Assembly (NCBI GenBank): GCA_014529385.2
Contig: CM043962.1
Span: forward strand, 49,260,098 to 49,324,097
From: Adiantum capillus-veneris
Lineage: Eukaryota > Streptophyta > Polypodiopsida > Polypodiales > Pteridaceae
Direction of reading: 5' to 3'
Length of the DNA stretch: 64,000 nucleotides
Shown: positions 10,410-21,550 of the stretch, piece by piece
Layout: each line of letters begins with the position of its first letter
Position numbering within the stretch: the stretch's first letter is position 1
Notes under the pieces: generated by a model
Told to the model about the DNA's origin: nothing
Database searches by the model: none
What the model saw: the letters and a program-made list of their open reading frames with translations, nothing else
Made by a program: the position numbers and the translations under genes

Positions 10410-10618
10410 TGACGGGAGCAAAGCGAACCCCGAACCCCGACGGCCTCTAAAACACCGGGGACCAAATGGCACGCCTCGAGCATGTCATGGTAAAGCAAAC
10501 AGGGGCACCACCTAGCTTCAGCGGCTAGGACGCAAACAACACACCACCATAACAAAATTTTCATCCAAGAGAGATGGATGCTTGGGAGTAATGATGAAGA
10601 GGAAAGGGGATGAGATCA

Positions 10619-10713
<95 letters not shown>

Positions 10714-12021
10714 GGGAGGGGGTATAGCGGCTTAGTACTTAGGCACCACAAAAGGATGGCGAATCCGCACACCCTTCACACATACACAAGCTCACTCCAA
10801 ACACAAGACTAAGTGGCGATTCCGCACACCTCACATGGGCAAAACATTGCAACAAAACATACTCACAAAATCTCAAGCTTTATTTAGAGAATAAGGCGAT
10901 GAAATGGGGAGCATAGGGTAGGGGAATGAGAAGGGAGAGAGTGGTAGAGCACATGGCGGATAGGTGGGAGTTGATGGAGAAGACTCGCACGAGGGTTATG
11001 GCCATCATCCTTCATTTAGTTGCCCTTCATATTCCATAGCCAAGGGTGTAGAGGTCATGCTCAAGACAAGCATGGTGATTGCGATGATGGTGATGGTGTG
11101 GGTGTGTATGTGTGCACTAGGCACACACAGTGCATAGTGTGTTCTTTGGTGATGTTGTGTGTGTCTTTAGTGTGATGGTGACCCCTCTTTATATAGGGGA
11201 GGAGGGGGAAGAAATTCTAGAATTTAAAAATGAAGAAATCATTATCTACATAGGCCATGTGACTGTGGGCCCCACTTGTCTTGCTGTGTGTATATGTGCC
11301 AGAATAGCAGTCTCATGAGAGAGAGACTAAGAGAGAGAGATGGGTTGATGAAAAAAAAGTGAGAGGTGACATGGAGAATAAAGTAATTACAAGAGGGGAG
11401 TGTGTTCAGAGGTGAATCTGTGTGCAGATGCGTGTGAACACAAGAAAAATCAGGTAACCACCGGGTGGGGATGGGTCTGTGGGCACCTTTTTCAGTGAAA
11501 CTGAGTGTGTGTGAGTGTGGGGGAGGTTATTTAGCTACAAGACAAGAGACATGGCGCCCTTTAGAGAGAGAGGGGGGTATTTGGGTCATGGGATATGATA
11601 GGAGAGAGAAAGGGGGGGTGGGGTATACTATTTTGGAAGATAAGGTAAGTTGCATGTGAGTTAGGGTGCATTATTGGTGAGTTATAATGCATTATTGGTG
11701 AGAGGTGGGGTAGCTTGAGGGGAGAGAGAAAGGAGAAAGGACAAGGGGAAGAGAGAGAGGGTTGACCTTTTGAGTGGAGGAGAGGAAAAGGGACACACGG
11801 CGGGGCAACTGTGAAGAAAAAGGAGGCAAGGTGGGGATGGGCTACCCCGCAGGCATGAGGTGGCCTATTTTACCTTTCTTATATATTTACATAATCATAC
11901 TTTATTTTTTTTCTTACTTTTTCCAATGCCTTTTATCACTCCCTCCCTAAGAGGGGGTTTTCATGGGGTGGGGACGAGAGAAGAGGGGTATGGGAGCTTG
12001 GCTTGTGAAAAGCCCCCATCA
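10410..12021 (-). repeat. Tat element 5' LTR
   Basis: Partner of 2725-4310 and the transcription start side for this minus-strand element. Its (GA)n tract spans about 10622-10710 with one C interruption, about 30 bases longer than in the 3' LTR. Substitutions cluster in the first 80 bases on the plus strand. Confidence 0.95.
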
Positions 12022-12064
12022 ATAGCTTATAAGAATGCATTTGCATCAAATCCACTACTCTACA

Positions 12065-12418
12065 TAGCCCATAGAGCTAAAGTAGAAGATAGATGTGCAA
12101 AATCTAGAAGAGCAGTTCAAGCAAGGCTAATGAATGAAAATTGTCGAGGATGATTATCATCTAAGAGGGGGGGTTGTTTGAAGATGCTGATGTGGAAAAC
12201 CCTTCTAGCCTAAGTCTCTTTGTAAAGCAAGATAGGGCTAAAGTAGCCCATAGAGCTAAAGTAGAAGCTAGATGTGCAAAATACAAAAGAGAACTTCAAG
12301 CAAGGCTAATGGATGAATGTTGTTGAGGATGACCTAAGAGGGGGGGAGTGTTTGCAAATGCTGATGTGGAAATCCCTTTTAGCCTAAATCTCTTTGTAAA
12401 GCTAGATAATATACTGTA
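12065..12418. repeat. ~179-bp LTR-like tandem duplication, two units
   Basis: tagcccatagagctaaagtagaag begins at 12065 and again at 12244, and similarity continues through the polypurine run (agagggggg) and gatgctgatgtggaaa to ctctttgtaaagc. Each unit looks like the last bases of a retrotransposon body, a polypurine tract and the start of an LTR. Downstream (12420-12560) could be the rest of an old LTR. No partner was found in the window. Confidence 0.65.
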
Positions 12419-12940
12419 GAAGCTCTTCTCCAATGTTGTAATTTCTGGATATTTTCTCTCATTACTGTAACTATATAATTGATGGGAACGAAGCTTAAGG
12501 CCATTCTTTAAAAGCCCTAGATATAAAGTTCACATCAAAGGAGAAGGAGGGAGACCTTTTGGATAAGCGTTTTATGGGAGAGTCTACAACTACATTGAGC
12601 TATCTTTCAACTACTTCTAGTCATGTCTTGATGATATGCAAAACAATGGGTCACGGTTCATGTACCTCTAAAAAATGAAGAGTTAAGGTCCAAATAGGTT
12701 TTATTAGACTTTGCCTATAATGTCCCAAGGGTTCCCAACATTTTGAGATTTTTTAGATAAGGAGCGAGGATCAAGCATATACTTGTAGTTAGACTGTTAG
12801 AGGTTATTTGAGACTACTCCATGGATGCATCTTCTTGTTGCAACAGTAACTATGTTGTGATTGACAACCCAATATGTATCAATGACCCATCTCTATCGAT
12901 TCCTCTAGTATTGACATTAAGCTATGTTAGTGCCAAATAA
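12419..12940. other. No gene seen
   Basis: AT-rich sequence without a long frame or recognised motif; possibly LTR remnant in its first part. Confidence 0.4.
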
Positions 12941-12949
12941 AGTTATGTT

Positions 12950-13640
12950 AGTGCCAAATAGCTTATAGGGATTTGTCAGGGTGATCCACTAATACATATT
13001 CTATATATTGGTAGACATTTGTATTCTGTGACTTTCATTGATGACTACTCAAGGAATGCATGTGTATACCCACTTAAGGCAAAGTTTAGAGTCTTAGTTG
13101 GAAAATGTATATGGTTGCGTGCTAGGAACCCTCCATTTTGATTAGGGGGAACTATATGTCAAAATGTTTTAATGCATTTCTAGCTTCCCATGGGGATATC
13201 ATTGCAATGCATAGCATAGTATGTTGTGTCCTTAGTAGAGTGATGTTTTTGAGAGGTAAATTACCTCGTGGGAGATGGAAGGATTTAAGGTCAAAATCCA
13301 TGCTTTTCTATAGGTGTTTTAGCTAGAGGTTATCTTGGTGATGTATATGTACTTAATAGGTGTCCCTATGAAAGCAATGCAATATATATTTTGTATATGA
13401 AGCTAGAGGTAATCTTGGTGATGTATGTGTACTTAATAGCATTGTAGTATATCAGTTTGTATGAAGATTGGCATGGATAAACGCCTTCAGGTGATACCAA
13501 ATGTGTCTTTGGTTGCTTGGCCTATACTTTCGTATGTGAGCATTAATATAGATAATTAGATGATAAGGCTAGGAAATATGTTTTTTAAAGCTATTATTAA
13601 AATAGAAAAGACCAAATGTTGTATCATCCCTAGTTGAAGC
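12950..13640 (+). pseudogene. Heavily decayed Copia-A integrase fragment
   Basis: With frameshifts allowed, the plus strand reads pieces collinear with Copia-A integrase: a match to VTFIDDYSRHAWVYPLKAK at about 13030-13085, to EYMSHEFNAFLASHG at about 13145-13195, to YVLNRCP at 13340-13370, and to VFGYLAYAL then KGYRLYHP at 13505-13630. Integrase would join cDNA to the chromosome; this relic is far older than the other copies here, with stops throughout. No LTRs are seen beside it. Confidence 0.7.
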
Positions 13641-13881
13641 ATATTTTAATTAGTTTGATATAGCTTTGTGAAAACATTATTGTCATGACCAAGTAGACAC
13701 ATGTTTACTAGCATGATATGTATTATGGCATGCTTACTACCATGACATGTATTATTACACTATTAGCTCTTTTAATAAGTGGTGAGAACAATAGAATTTA
13801 TACCAAATGGATATATGCCTATGAAAGTTTCGATCAATGTCACATCGATCAAAACTTGATAACTAAATGACTAAAAATGAG

Positions 13882-14073
13882 TGTTGGGGTATAAAGCCCA
13901 ATGTGGTCGCCCAGGTAAGTGGGCGGGCCGCCAGGTATGTACACATATTCTTTTGTAAAAACCTAATAAGAACTCACTATGCTCTACACATTACAGTAGA
14001 GCGAGTTCACCATATCGTCGTGCTCTTCTTCTCGCACTCTCTCTCGCGTCGCACTTCCGCTCGTACTCCTTCA
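13882..14073 (+). repeat. Tork-type 5' LTR, 192 bp
   Basis: Starts tgttggggtataaagccc and ends ctccttca. Same length as, and a close inverted match to, 57528-57719. Begins TG and ends CA. Confidence 0.92.
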
Positions 14074-14075
14074 AC

Positions 14076-14087
14076 TGGTATCAGAGC
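14076..14087 (+). other. Primer binding site, tggtatcagagc
   Basis: Two bases after the LTR. The sequence is the standard plant copia primer site, complementary to the 3' end of initiator Met-tRNA. Confidence 0.92.
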
Positions 14088-15172
14088 TCAGATCGAGGCT
14101 CGGGGCAGCACTGCAGGAGGCTAGAGTCACCAGCTCAGATTGGAGTGAAATTTGACAGGCGAAGACACGGCCCCAAATCCTGTGGGAGACCCAAAGGGCT
14201 CGGTGTTCTCAGAATTTCATTCTGAGGTCATCTCGGCCACCGTTCGGTTTCGACAAAGGTCTGCGCATGCCATTTTCGACTACGTGGTCTCGGCGGGTGC
14301 ATATCCGACTCTGCAAATTTGGGATTTTTCGGCCTATGACTGCAGGTGCTGAGGATATCGACACTCCCAGAGTGTTGATTTGTGGTTGTCTACACATCGA
14401 AGGATGGCTCACAGTTCTTGGAGGCGTGTCACATACGACACGGGCGCATCTACACACAGACTGTAGGCGACATCCACTAGTTCATCAGGTAGCTTGTGTT
14501 TGCTTCTTGATATTCCAGATTTCATCCTGACATTGCAGGTACTTCCACATGGGATGTATTGTCAGAGATTATGTATGTCTGTTGAGGGTTTGCTGGCTGT
14601 GAGTCACGCAGCAAACAACCGCCGCAGCGGTTACAGCATACAGTGGGAAATTTGTGGATGTATGACTTTGTGGGAAGTCTATGTACTGTCAGATTTACTG
14701 CAGCCTTTGTTGAGGGTCGAGTGAGGTTTTATTGAGCTGGGGGATTCTCGAATGTTGAGATCCTTTCGGTGATACAGGTCTTGGAGCGATCCCTCGAGCA
14801 CCCTTAGATAGGCAGCTAGGATGTATTGACTGTGAGTTAGACAGTTGGGATTGCATCTTTGCTTTACTTTCGTTGAGGCATTGTCGCAGTCTATGCTTAT
14901 AGGACAGTGACAGGACAGTGAGAGACAGTACAGGTGCAGCACAGGTTTACCCGCAGCTTACAGTGTCAGAGAGACAGTGTTTTTTGAGCTGTTTTTTGGT
15001 TTGTTTTTTGAGTACACCAGAGCCATTTTACAAAGGAGACTCTGCCGAAATTTATGCAGAATCTGAAGCTTTCTTGGTTCATTTGACAGGTTGATATTGG
15101 TTCAGAGGTCAGTTTACAGGGGAAACTCTGCCGAATTTTTCCCAGGAAAGTAAACCACTGTGAAGCGTAGCT
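14088..15172 (+). other. Long untranslated leader of the Tork-type element
   Basis: About 1.1 kb between primer site and gag ATG with only short frames on both strands and no recognisable domain. It repeats short phrases (for example acaggttgatattgg, caggggaaactctgccga) and holds several ATGs, so gag would need internal initiation or scanning past them. It may hold the packaging signal; that is inference. Confidence 0.55.
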
Positions 15173-15215
15173 ATGGCTGGATCACAGGACACTGCTCTTT
15201 ACAATCTAAAAATAA

Positions 15216-15873
15216 TAGTAGGTAAATATTAACAAAATTGCATTCCTACCATACAACTGGTCATACTTTCTTATGTTTCCACTTTTATTGGAAGAATCAT
15301 AATCATAATTAAATAGACAACTTTGGTCATGTAATTATCTAAAACAAGAGTGCCTTAATGATACTCATAGAACAAGAGTGATTATCACCTTAGGAACCCT
15401 CGTGCCACATATTGAAATCTGTCATCAGTGTCATAGTCCATGAAAATTCATACTCTCCACATGTGGTACATGACTCAAATTGATGTTGTTACCTTGCCAT
15501 CTATGTCAATCTCCTTTGGAAAAAACACACTGTATATACATGGCTAAACACCCTTGTGGCAGGTAGCAAGTGCCATGTATTAGATCCATACCCTTGTAGT
15601 TTTGGGATCTTTAGAATCCAATTTTTCTTTCAAGATTTTAGAAAAAATAAAAGTATTAGCCATTTGCTTAGTTTCTACCTTTATAGCTATGATTGTCTTT
15701 TCCGTGAATGAATATTCGATGTGATGAATCCTCAATAAAGAAGTCCTTAGTTGGTAAGAGTGAGATGAGCGTACTTGTACTTCTTGTCCCACAGAAAATT
15801 GACCATGAGTAACAAGAGAGGTACATAAGCACCATTTGCCAACATCACCACTGTAAGATTCTTGTCTGCAAGC
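15216..15873. other. Unassigned sequence; one minus-strand frame without a known domain
   Basis: The minus-strand frame ending at 15580 runs about 95 codons before entering the LTR of Copia-A copy 1. The stretch AIKVETKQMANTFIFSKI and neighbours match nothing I recognise. Could be a retroelement gag or host-gene remnant; not determined. Confidence 0.3.
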
Positions 15874-16020
15874 TACTTGGTGTGCAATGAAAAGATATAT
15901 AGCCCTAGAGTGATGGGCGTATATACAATGCACGGGGGAAAAAACCTCCTAAAGAGGGAAAAAATGCCCCGACGGTCCTAGTGTGTTCACGCACATCACT
16001 ACCACATGTATATGGTAACA
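15874..16020 (-). repeat. Truncated 3' LTR of Copia-A copy 1
   Basis: Matches the last ~147 plus-strand bases of the family LTR (from acttggtgtgcaatgaaaag to tatggtaaca). The outer ~80 bases are missing, so no target duplication can be read. The minus-strand polypurine stretch ctccagggagaa lies just inside, at about 16021-16036. Confidence 0.9.
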
Positions 16021-16059
16021 AATTCTCCCTGGAGCGATGCGGTGAACGAGAGCTGGCAC

Positions 16060-17540
16060 ATGAGTAAAGGGAAGTGCCATGCCCTGAGGACATGATCAAT
16101 CCACAAAGGGGAGTAAGCCCGAAGCTTTGCGGAAGCTTCGAGCTTCTCACGAGACAATGCCTTTGTGAAAAGTTCTACAAGGTTGTCCTGTGTTGGCACA
16201 TAAGCCGAGCTGATCCCTCTTGCTGAGAGCCTCTCCCTGACATAGTGGTAATGCACCTCAATGTGCTTTGTGTGAGCATGAAAAACTGGGTTTCTCTCGC
16301 AACATCCAATGCGCTCTGACTGTCAGTGTAGATAGTGCTAGCAGTGTATTGTCCAACACCCAAATCAACCATAAGGCATCTGAGCCATACACACTCAACT
16401 GTAGCTATGAAGACTGCCCTGTACTTAGCCTCACAACTAGAAGTGTCCACAATAGGTTGCTTCTTGCTCAACCATGATATACATGAACTTCCAAGCATGA
16501 AACAAAAACCACTTGTGGACACTTGCGTGTCAAAACAACCAGCCCAATCTGAGTCCAAAAAAGCATGTAAGTCTGGCGATAATGATCCCCGCTTGGGATA
16601 AAACAATCCAAGATGTAAAGCTCCACTAAGATAGTGGGGAAAATCCTCTTGACAGCGGGTAATTGCTTAGATCTTGGGCTATGCATAAATCTGTTGACTT
16701 GTACTGCAAAGTGAATATCCAGCCTTGTCGTATATAAATGAGGCATCCAACAACAATTTGGTAAAGAGTGACATCTGCAAGATCACCAGCAGCATGAAGA
16801 CTCAATTTCAAACATGTTTCCATGGGAGTGGCAATAGATTTGCAATCCTCAAGTCCAAACCTACATAGTAATGTCTAAAGGTAACTTTTCTGGCACAAGG
16901 CAATACCACCATCACACTTCTTAAACTGTATACCCAAGTAATGATGCAACAGCCCCAAATCTTTTATCTTGAAAGTAGCATTCAAATCAGCCTTGAATTC
17001 AACAATATGTCTCTCATTTGGTCCAGTGATCAACAAATCATCTACATAAAGAACCACAATGAGAAGTACATCACCCTCACGCTTTACATACAATGTGCTT
17101 TCCGTTGGACTATTACGAAAGCATTGTTTGACCAAAGAGTTTCAACTTTCTCATACCAAGCACGAGGAGATTGCTTCAACCCATACAAAGACTTCTTACA
17201 TCTGCACACTTTGTCCTCTTGTCCTTTCTTGACAAAACCACGAGGCTGCGTTACTTAAACTTCCTCAAAAGATGTCACCATTCAAGAAAGCAGTAACAAT
17301 ATCTGATTGATGTACATCCCAACCAAAATGAGCTGTCGGTGCACATAGAAGATGCATAGTAGTCATACGACAAGTGGGACAAAAGTCTCTTCATAATCTA
17401 TGCCTTTCTGCTGTGCATAACCCTTTGCAACAAGTCAAGCCTTATGGTGGTCGATCTCACCATCCGGCTTCCTCGTGTTTCAACTTGTAAACCCACTTCG
17501 TACCAATGGCCCTTTTTCCAGGAGGAAAATCTCCATAAAG
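16060..17540 (-). pseudogene. RT and RNase H of Copia-A copy 1
   Basis: Reverse transcriptase and RNase H region in several frames. RT: LYVDDLLITGP with both catalytic Asp intact at about 17030-17055, LLHHYLGIQFK at about 16930, and CKFGLEDCK across a break near 16860. RNase H: DSDWAGCFDT, STSGFCFMLGSSCISW, SSCEAKYRA, YTDSQSALDVA, then frameshift into AYVPTQDNL and FTKAL. Stops and shifts occur at about 16606-16626, 16870 and 17260. A domain-by-domain order typical of copia; not translatable as one protein. Confidence 0.9.
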
Positions 17541-18424
17541 TCATGTGTCATTTTCTATAAGTGCATCATATTCTGATTGCATGGTAGCCATCCAATTTTT
17601 TGAATTTTGTGCTTCATCAAAAGACAGAGGTTCCTCAACATCATGTAAGCTAGACACAACCAAAGCATAACAATCTGATGCATAAGATACATGTTGAGAG
17701 CCTGAACGAGTACGACTAGACAAAGGTGCATCCAATTTACTATCACGCCATGTATGCACTAGCCATTTTGGCATACCTCTAGCCTGCTCATTTTCAGCCC
17801 TTTCCTCATCAAGTACATCATGTACATCTGCATCATTAATAGGCTGATCTGTAACATTTTTGGAAACCCCCATAGGATGTACATTTGCCTCATTGGAATT
17901 TACATTCAAACTTCCACCACTGAAAAGAGGCAACATAGTGTCATGAATGTCCTGTGAGCTTACATTACTGTCTCTAGTACATGGTAGCAAGGGCTGAACA
18001 GAATCTTCCACAAACACTACATCCCGTGAAACCAGAATACAATTTTTTTGCAGATGATACAACCTGTAACCTTTGCTTTTAGCACTATAACCAACAAAAA
18101 TACATTTGACAGCCTTATCATCCAATTTTCTTCATTGTGTTTGTTGCACCAAAGCTGATGCCAAATAGCCAAAAACACGCATGTGCTCATTAGAAGGCTT
18201 TCTATCATGCCATGCTTCATATGGAGTAATAGACTGCATCTTACCCAAAATAAAGCCTTCACAAATATGTTTGACATGTGCTTCAAGAGGCGGCAAAGAA
18301 GCAACCATATCAAATTTCTGCAAACACAGCAGCAGAATTTAGATGACCAAAACGTGCATGCCAAAGTTTTGCATCTGAAATAGCCCTTGAATCTGCAACT
18401 GCATTTGCAAAATTTTATCCACAC
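17541..18424 (-). pseudogene. Integrase C-terminus and linker of Copia-A copy 1
   Basis: The HHCC region (LWHARFGHLN, CEGFILGKMQ) is joined directly to SITPYEAWHDRKPS, skipping the ~165 residues that hold the D,D,E catalytic core in other copies. The join falls on a shared TGCA (18235-18238). Downstream the integrase C-terminal domain (VFGYLA, DDKAVKCIFVGYSAKSKGYRLYH) and an acidic linker (HDVLDEERAENEQA) lead to RT. The product could not integrate DNA. Confidence 0.88.
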
Positions 18425-19039
18425 TTGTCATATACAAAGTGAGCTTATACAGCCCACGACACAAAAGGCCAGATGCAACAATTTCATCACCAAAACTGAG
18501 ATCATGAACTGTACATCTGTCATCCACAAAATTGACTACAAGTCCAAGTCTAACAAGTGCAGATACAGACAAAAGATTCTTCTTGATCCCAGGTACATAA
18601 AGTGCATCAACAAGTGTGAAAGAACTACCATTTGCAGCAGTAAGCACAATCTTCCAACTCCTAGAATCGGATAAGAGGCATTGTTGGCACAAGTGACTGA
18701 ATTCCCATGAGGGACAGACTCAAGAGAGGTGAACAATTCACGAGGTGAGGTAATGTGCTTTGTAGCACCATTGTCAAAATACCACACATGTAAATCTGCA
18801 GCAACTGACATGCATGCATCATGGACAATAGGATTGTAAGTGCACTCTGCACTAAAAGCCCATTCTGCATCAACATCAACATCATAGTCTCCTTTCACGG
18901 AAGATTCAACAATGGCTGCATTTGTAGTGGAACTAGCATTTGTAGTGGAACCAACCTCTTTCTTCTTAGCCTCTTTGGCCTTCAACTTAGGACACTGCTT
19001 GATCAAGTGATCATTAGCTTTACAAAAATGGCAACGCAT
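18339..19039 (-). pseudogene. Zinc knuckle, protease and pre-integrase region of Copia-A copy 1
   Basis: Begins with CHFCKANDHLIKQC (CX2CX4HX4C, RNA-binding knuckle). The retropepsin-like site reads WYFDNGATKHIT: the DSG triad is DNG. It continues into VDALYVPGIKKNLLSVSAL (GAG-pre-integrase) with a frameshift near 18660. Copia protease cuts the polyprotein in the particle. Confidence 0.87.
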
Positions 19040-19857
19040 CTTATTTTTGCTCTTATCACCAAAATTTCAAGACAAATTGCTGCCATCAGAAGCATTAGGA
19101 ACATGTGTTTTTCCACTCGCAGAAGAACCATAAGAAGTGGATGCATTGTTGTTACCACCCTTTCTTTGAGAAGCAATAAAAGCCTATTCAACTGCACGCT
19201 GTCTAGTCCTGTTTTTTCTGGAAAGTGACTCTTGCAACAACAATGTGCATAATGCATCAAACTTGACAACTTCAGGATTTCCTTGGGTCATGTGTCTCCA
19301 AGTACTAGCAAAAGTTTGGTAAGAATCTGGTAAGGCATCAAGAACAGTCTGCACAAGGGAACTGTCTGAAATGACTTCACCTGAAAAAATAAGTTGCTCG
19401 TTGATATCCTTGACACCAGCAAGGAAAGTGTCCATATCATCTTCCTCATGCATAATCTTCGACTCCAGCTCTTTACGCAGCAATGCAATTTTGCCTCATT
19501 GCGGATTGCATAAAGACCAGCTGGAATATCCCAAGCCTGTTTTGCAGATTTTGCTGTGCGCTTCACAGACAACACAATAAATGCATGAGCCTGCACATCC
19601 TTTACATCGCAACGAGCCTGTTCTACCGTAGGCAAAACAACTCTAATAACAGCAATCCTTGCAGCAAGACCTGCCACATCCTCAATATCGCCTCCATCCT
19701 CAAAACCAGGATGTACATCAATGCCATGCACAATATTTTAGATGCCCTTTGACACAAGAACAGGTTGCATCATTTTAGCCCACATAGGGTAATTGTCCCC
19801 ATCCAACCTGTCCTCAGTAGCAAACATCTTGAACACATCTGTGTTGTTGTCAGCTAT
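19040..19857 (-). pseudogene. Gag of Copia-A copy 1
   Basis: Capsid-type copia Gag (UBN2-like): VLPTVEQARCDVKDVQAHAFI, KQAWDIPAGLYA, LESKIMHEEDDMDTFLAGV, DALPDSYQTF. The start codon is ATA at 19857-19855. An in-frame amber at 19186-19184 sits where copies 2 and 4 have Gln (sequence VE-stop-AFIA); copies 5 and 6 share it. A frameshift lies near 19490. Confidence 0.88.
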
Positions 19858-20197
19858 GGAAAATGCCTGCACCTGATGTGAAAACTGCCCGAAATGAGGA
19901 GGAACTGAGTGAGACCAGCATGTGATATATAGCAGTAGAATGTATGGGACCTGTTATGCAGTATTTGGCACTGATAGAAATTTTTCACAAAATGACGAAA
20001 TTGCCTGTACAGACCTGGCTGTAGTGGAAACGGAGGCCCAAATGAGCCTGAATCAAAAATTTGAGCAGATTAAGCTCTATGAGCTTGCCCAAAATTTATG
20101 TCGACCTGCAAACGCTCGCCAAAGCTCACTGAAATCGAAGAAAATCAGCAGGAGTGTGCTGGAGCTGCTGGCTACTAAGCCCGGGAGGATGCAACCT

Positions 20198-20209
20198 GCT
20201 TTGATACCA
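20198..20209 (-). other. Primer binding site of Copia-A copy 1
   Basis: Minus strand tggtatcaaagc, one base from the usual tggtatcagagc initiator Met-tRNA site, two bases inside the 5' LTR. Confidence 0.88.
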
Positions 20210-20211
20210 AT

Positions 20212-20436
20212 TGTTGGAATTAGGGTTGCAGAAAAACACACACAGCTTGGAGAAGACGAAGGAAGCTAAAGACACACAACAGAGAGTGTATTACTTAGTG
20301 TGCAATGAAAAGATAGATAGCCCTAGAGTGATGGGCGTATATACAATGCATGGGAAAAAAACCTCCTAAAGAGGAAAAAATACTCGGATGGTCCTAGTGT
20401 GTTCACACACATCACTACCACGAGTATATGGTAACA
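20212..20436 (-). repeat. 5' LTR of Copia-A copy 1, 225 bp
   Basis: Plus strand reads tgttggaattagggttgcag to atggtaaca. Same family as LTRs at 37102, 39400, 44703, 45949, 50858 and 53752. Confidence 0.95.
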
Positions 20437-21445
20437 ATTTAAGATATCATTAAATTGCTCACTTAGTGAAATACATGACATGTATGTAGTACAAAGCATA
20501 ACAAAGGAATGCTTGACTATTAAATAATAACTGGTTTGCTATGGTTTATAACCATGGTTATGAAGACTAAAAGCCATCATATGTTGCGTGCATATAAAAA
20601 TGATGAGACTCAACCGTAAATGAGTTTTGTTCATCCATAAAGGAAAAACAAATGCCTAGAAGAAAATATCCATGTCCAAAGCATAATAGAAATTGTGTAT
20701 AGGAAAAAATACATGCTAATCATAAATATCATATGCACCCTTATGTATAATTTCATAAGCATATTTTTGCAGAAGGTACATGTGTACTTATGCAACCATG
20801 TGCATGCTTTGCATATCTTAATTATTAAAATCAACCTTGTCGATCATCAGACTCACAATAGACCTTGTGAGCATAAAGTTATTGAACTCGGACCTAGATG
20901 ATGATGTCATTGAAAGTGTATCATATATCATAGTGGAAGCATAAAAGTCTACTTATCTAGAGTGAATGTGGAGTTTTAGATCCATCGTACTTTGCATACC
21001 CTGCATGCACCTTTGACATATGTAGCCACAATCACGTAGATGCAATCCATAATGATTGAAAATAGCTATGGAGATTTCATTGGTAAAATCTTTGCCTCGG
21101 CCATATATCTCCCAATTCATGTTCTGGCTAGTTTATTTCGAGTTCACCAAGAATAGTGATGAGATGGATCTTGCATGAGAAGGGTGTTAGTTTAGCCAGA
21201 TAGGGGCCGAGCCTTTGGCTACTTGAAGTCGAGGGGGGGGAGAAAGATACTTGAACAAGAAAACAACTCATAATTGAACCCAAAGAAGTCGAAGTCCTTG
21301 TATTGATCATAATCTTCAAGTCACAACACCCTTATCTCTATGTGTGCTCAATGCGGCACACACTAGAGCCCAAAACCCTGTTGCAATTTGCTCTTCTTGC
21401 TTGTAATATTGATGTCATCACCTTCAAAATCCCTTTCATATCCAA
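20437..21445. other. No gene seen
   Basis: AT-rich, short frames only. Nothing recognised on either strand. Confidence 0.45.
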
Positions 21446-21481
21446 TACACACACACACATGCACGCACACACACATATTTA

Positions 21482-21547
<66 letters not shown>
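21446..21547. repeat. Compound (CA)n-(TG)n-(GA)n microsatellite
   Basis: CA repeats (about 21446-21475) and TG repeats (about 21482-21494) face each other around atattta and can fold into a hairpin; a (GA)n tract follows to 21547. Confidence 0.95.

Positions 21548-21550
<3 letters not shown>

Larger units (their letters stand above)
2725..12021 (-). mobile_element. Full-length Tat-type Ty3/gypsy LTR retrotransposon, disabled
   Basis: A 9.3-kb element with 1586- and 1612-bp LTRs starting tgacgggagc and ending cccccatca (plus strand), flanked on both sides by atag (2721-2724, 12022-12025). Order on the minus strand: 5' LTR, PBS, broken leader ORF, Gag, protease, RT, RNase H, second RNase H, integrase, polypurine tract, 3' LTR. 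The archaeal-type second RNase H points to the Tat clade. The LTRs differ by roughly 25 substitutions by eye, plus microsatellite length, so insertion is fairly recent. Coding lesions: one frameshift (between 8981 and 8970), two in-frame amber codons (6742-6744, 5383-5385) and loss of an RT catalytic Asp. Confidence 0.95.
13882..15215 (+). mobile_element. 5'-end fragment of a Tork-type copia element
   Basis: A 192-bp LTR, an initiator-Met-type primer site, an unusually long (~1.1 kb) leader and the first codons of gag (ATG at 15173). Homology stops near 15212, so everything downstream is lost. The LTR is nearly identical to the minus-strand LTR at 57528-57719, which belongs to the element whose Tork-like RT lies at 57809-59251; the family assignment rests on that. 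Confidence 0.85.
15874..20436 (-). mobile_element. Copia-A copy 1
   Basis: Minus-strand Ty1/copia element. The 5' LTR is complete (20212-20436); the 3' LTR is cut to its inner ~147 bases (15874-16020). Gag, protease, integrase, RT and RNase H remnants lie in the standard copia order (integrase before RT). The body is shortened by an in-frame deletion of the integrase catalytic core at 18235-18238. The gag start codon is ATA instead of ATG (19855-19857). Confidence 0.93.

Noticed and set aside
14152-14942. Overlapping 66- to 87-codon frames in the Tork leader
   Set aside because: Present on both strands without domains; typical of non-coding leader sequence.
20198-20209. tRNA-like 3' sequence (also at 14076, 50844, 60865)
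   Set aside because: These are retrotransposon primer sites complementary to tRNA ends; no cloverleaf is present, so no tRNA genes.
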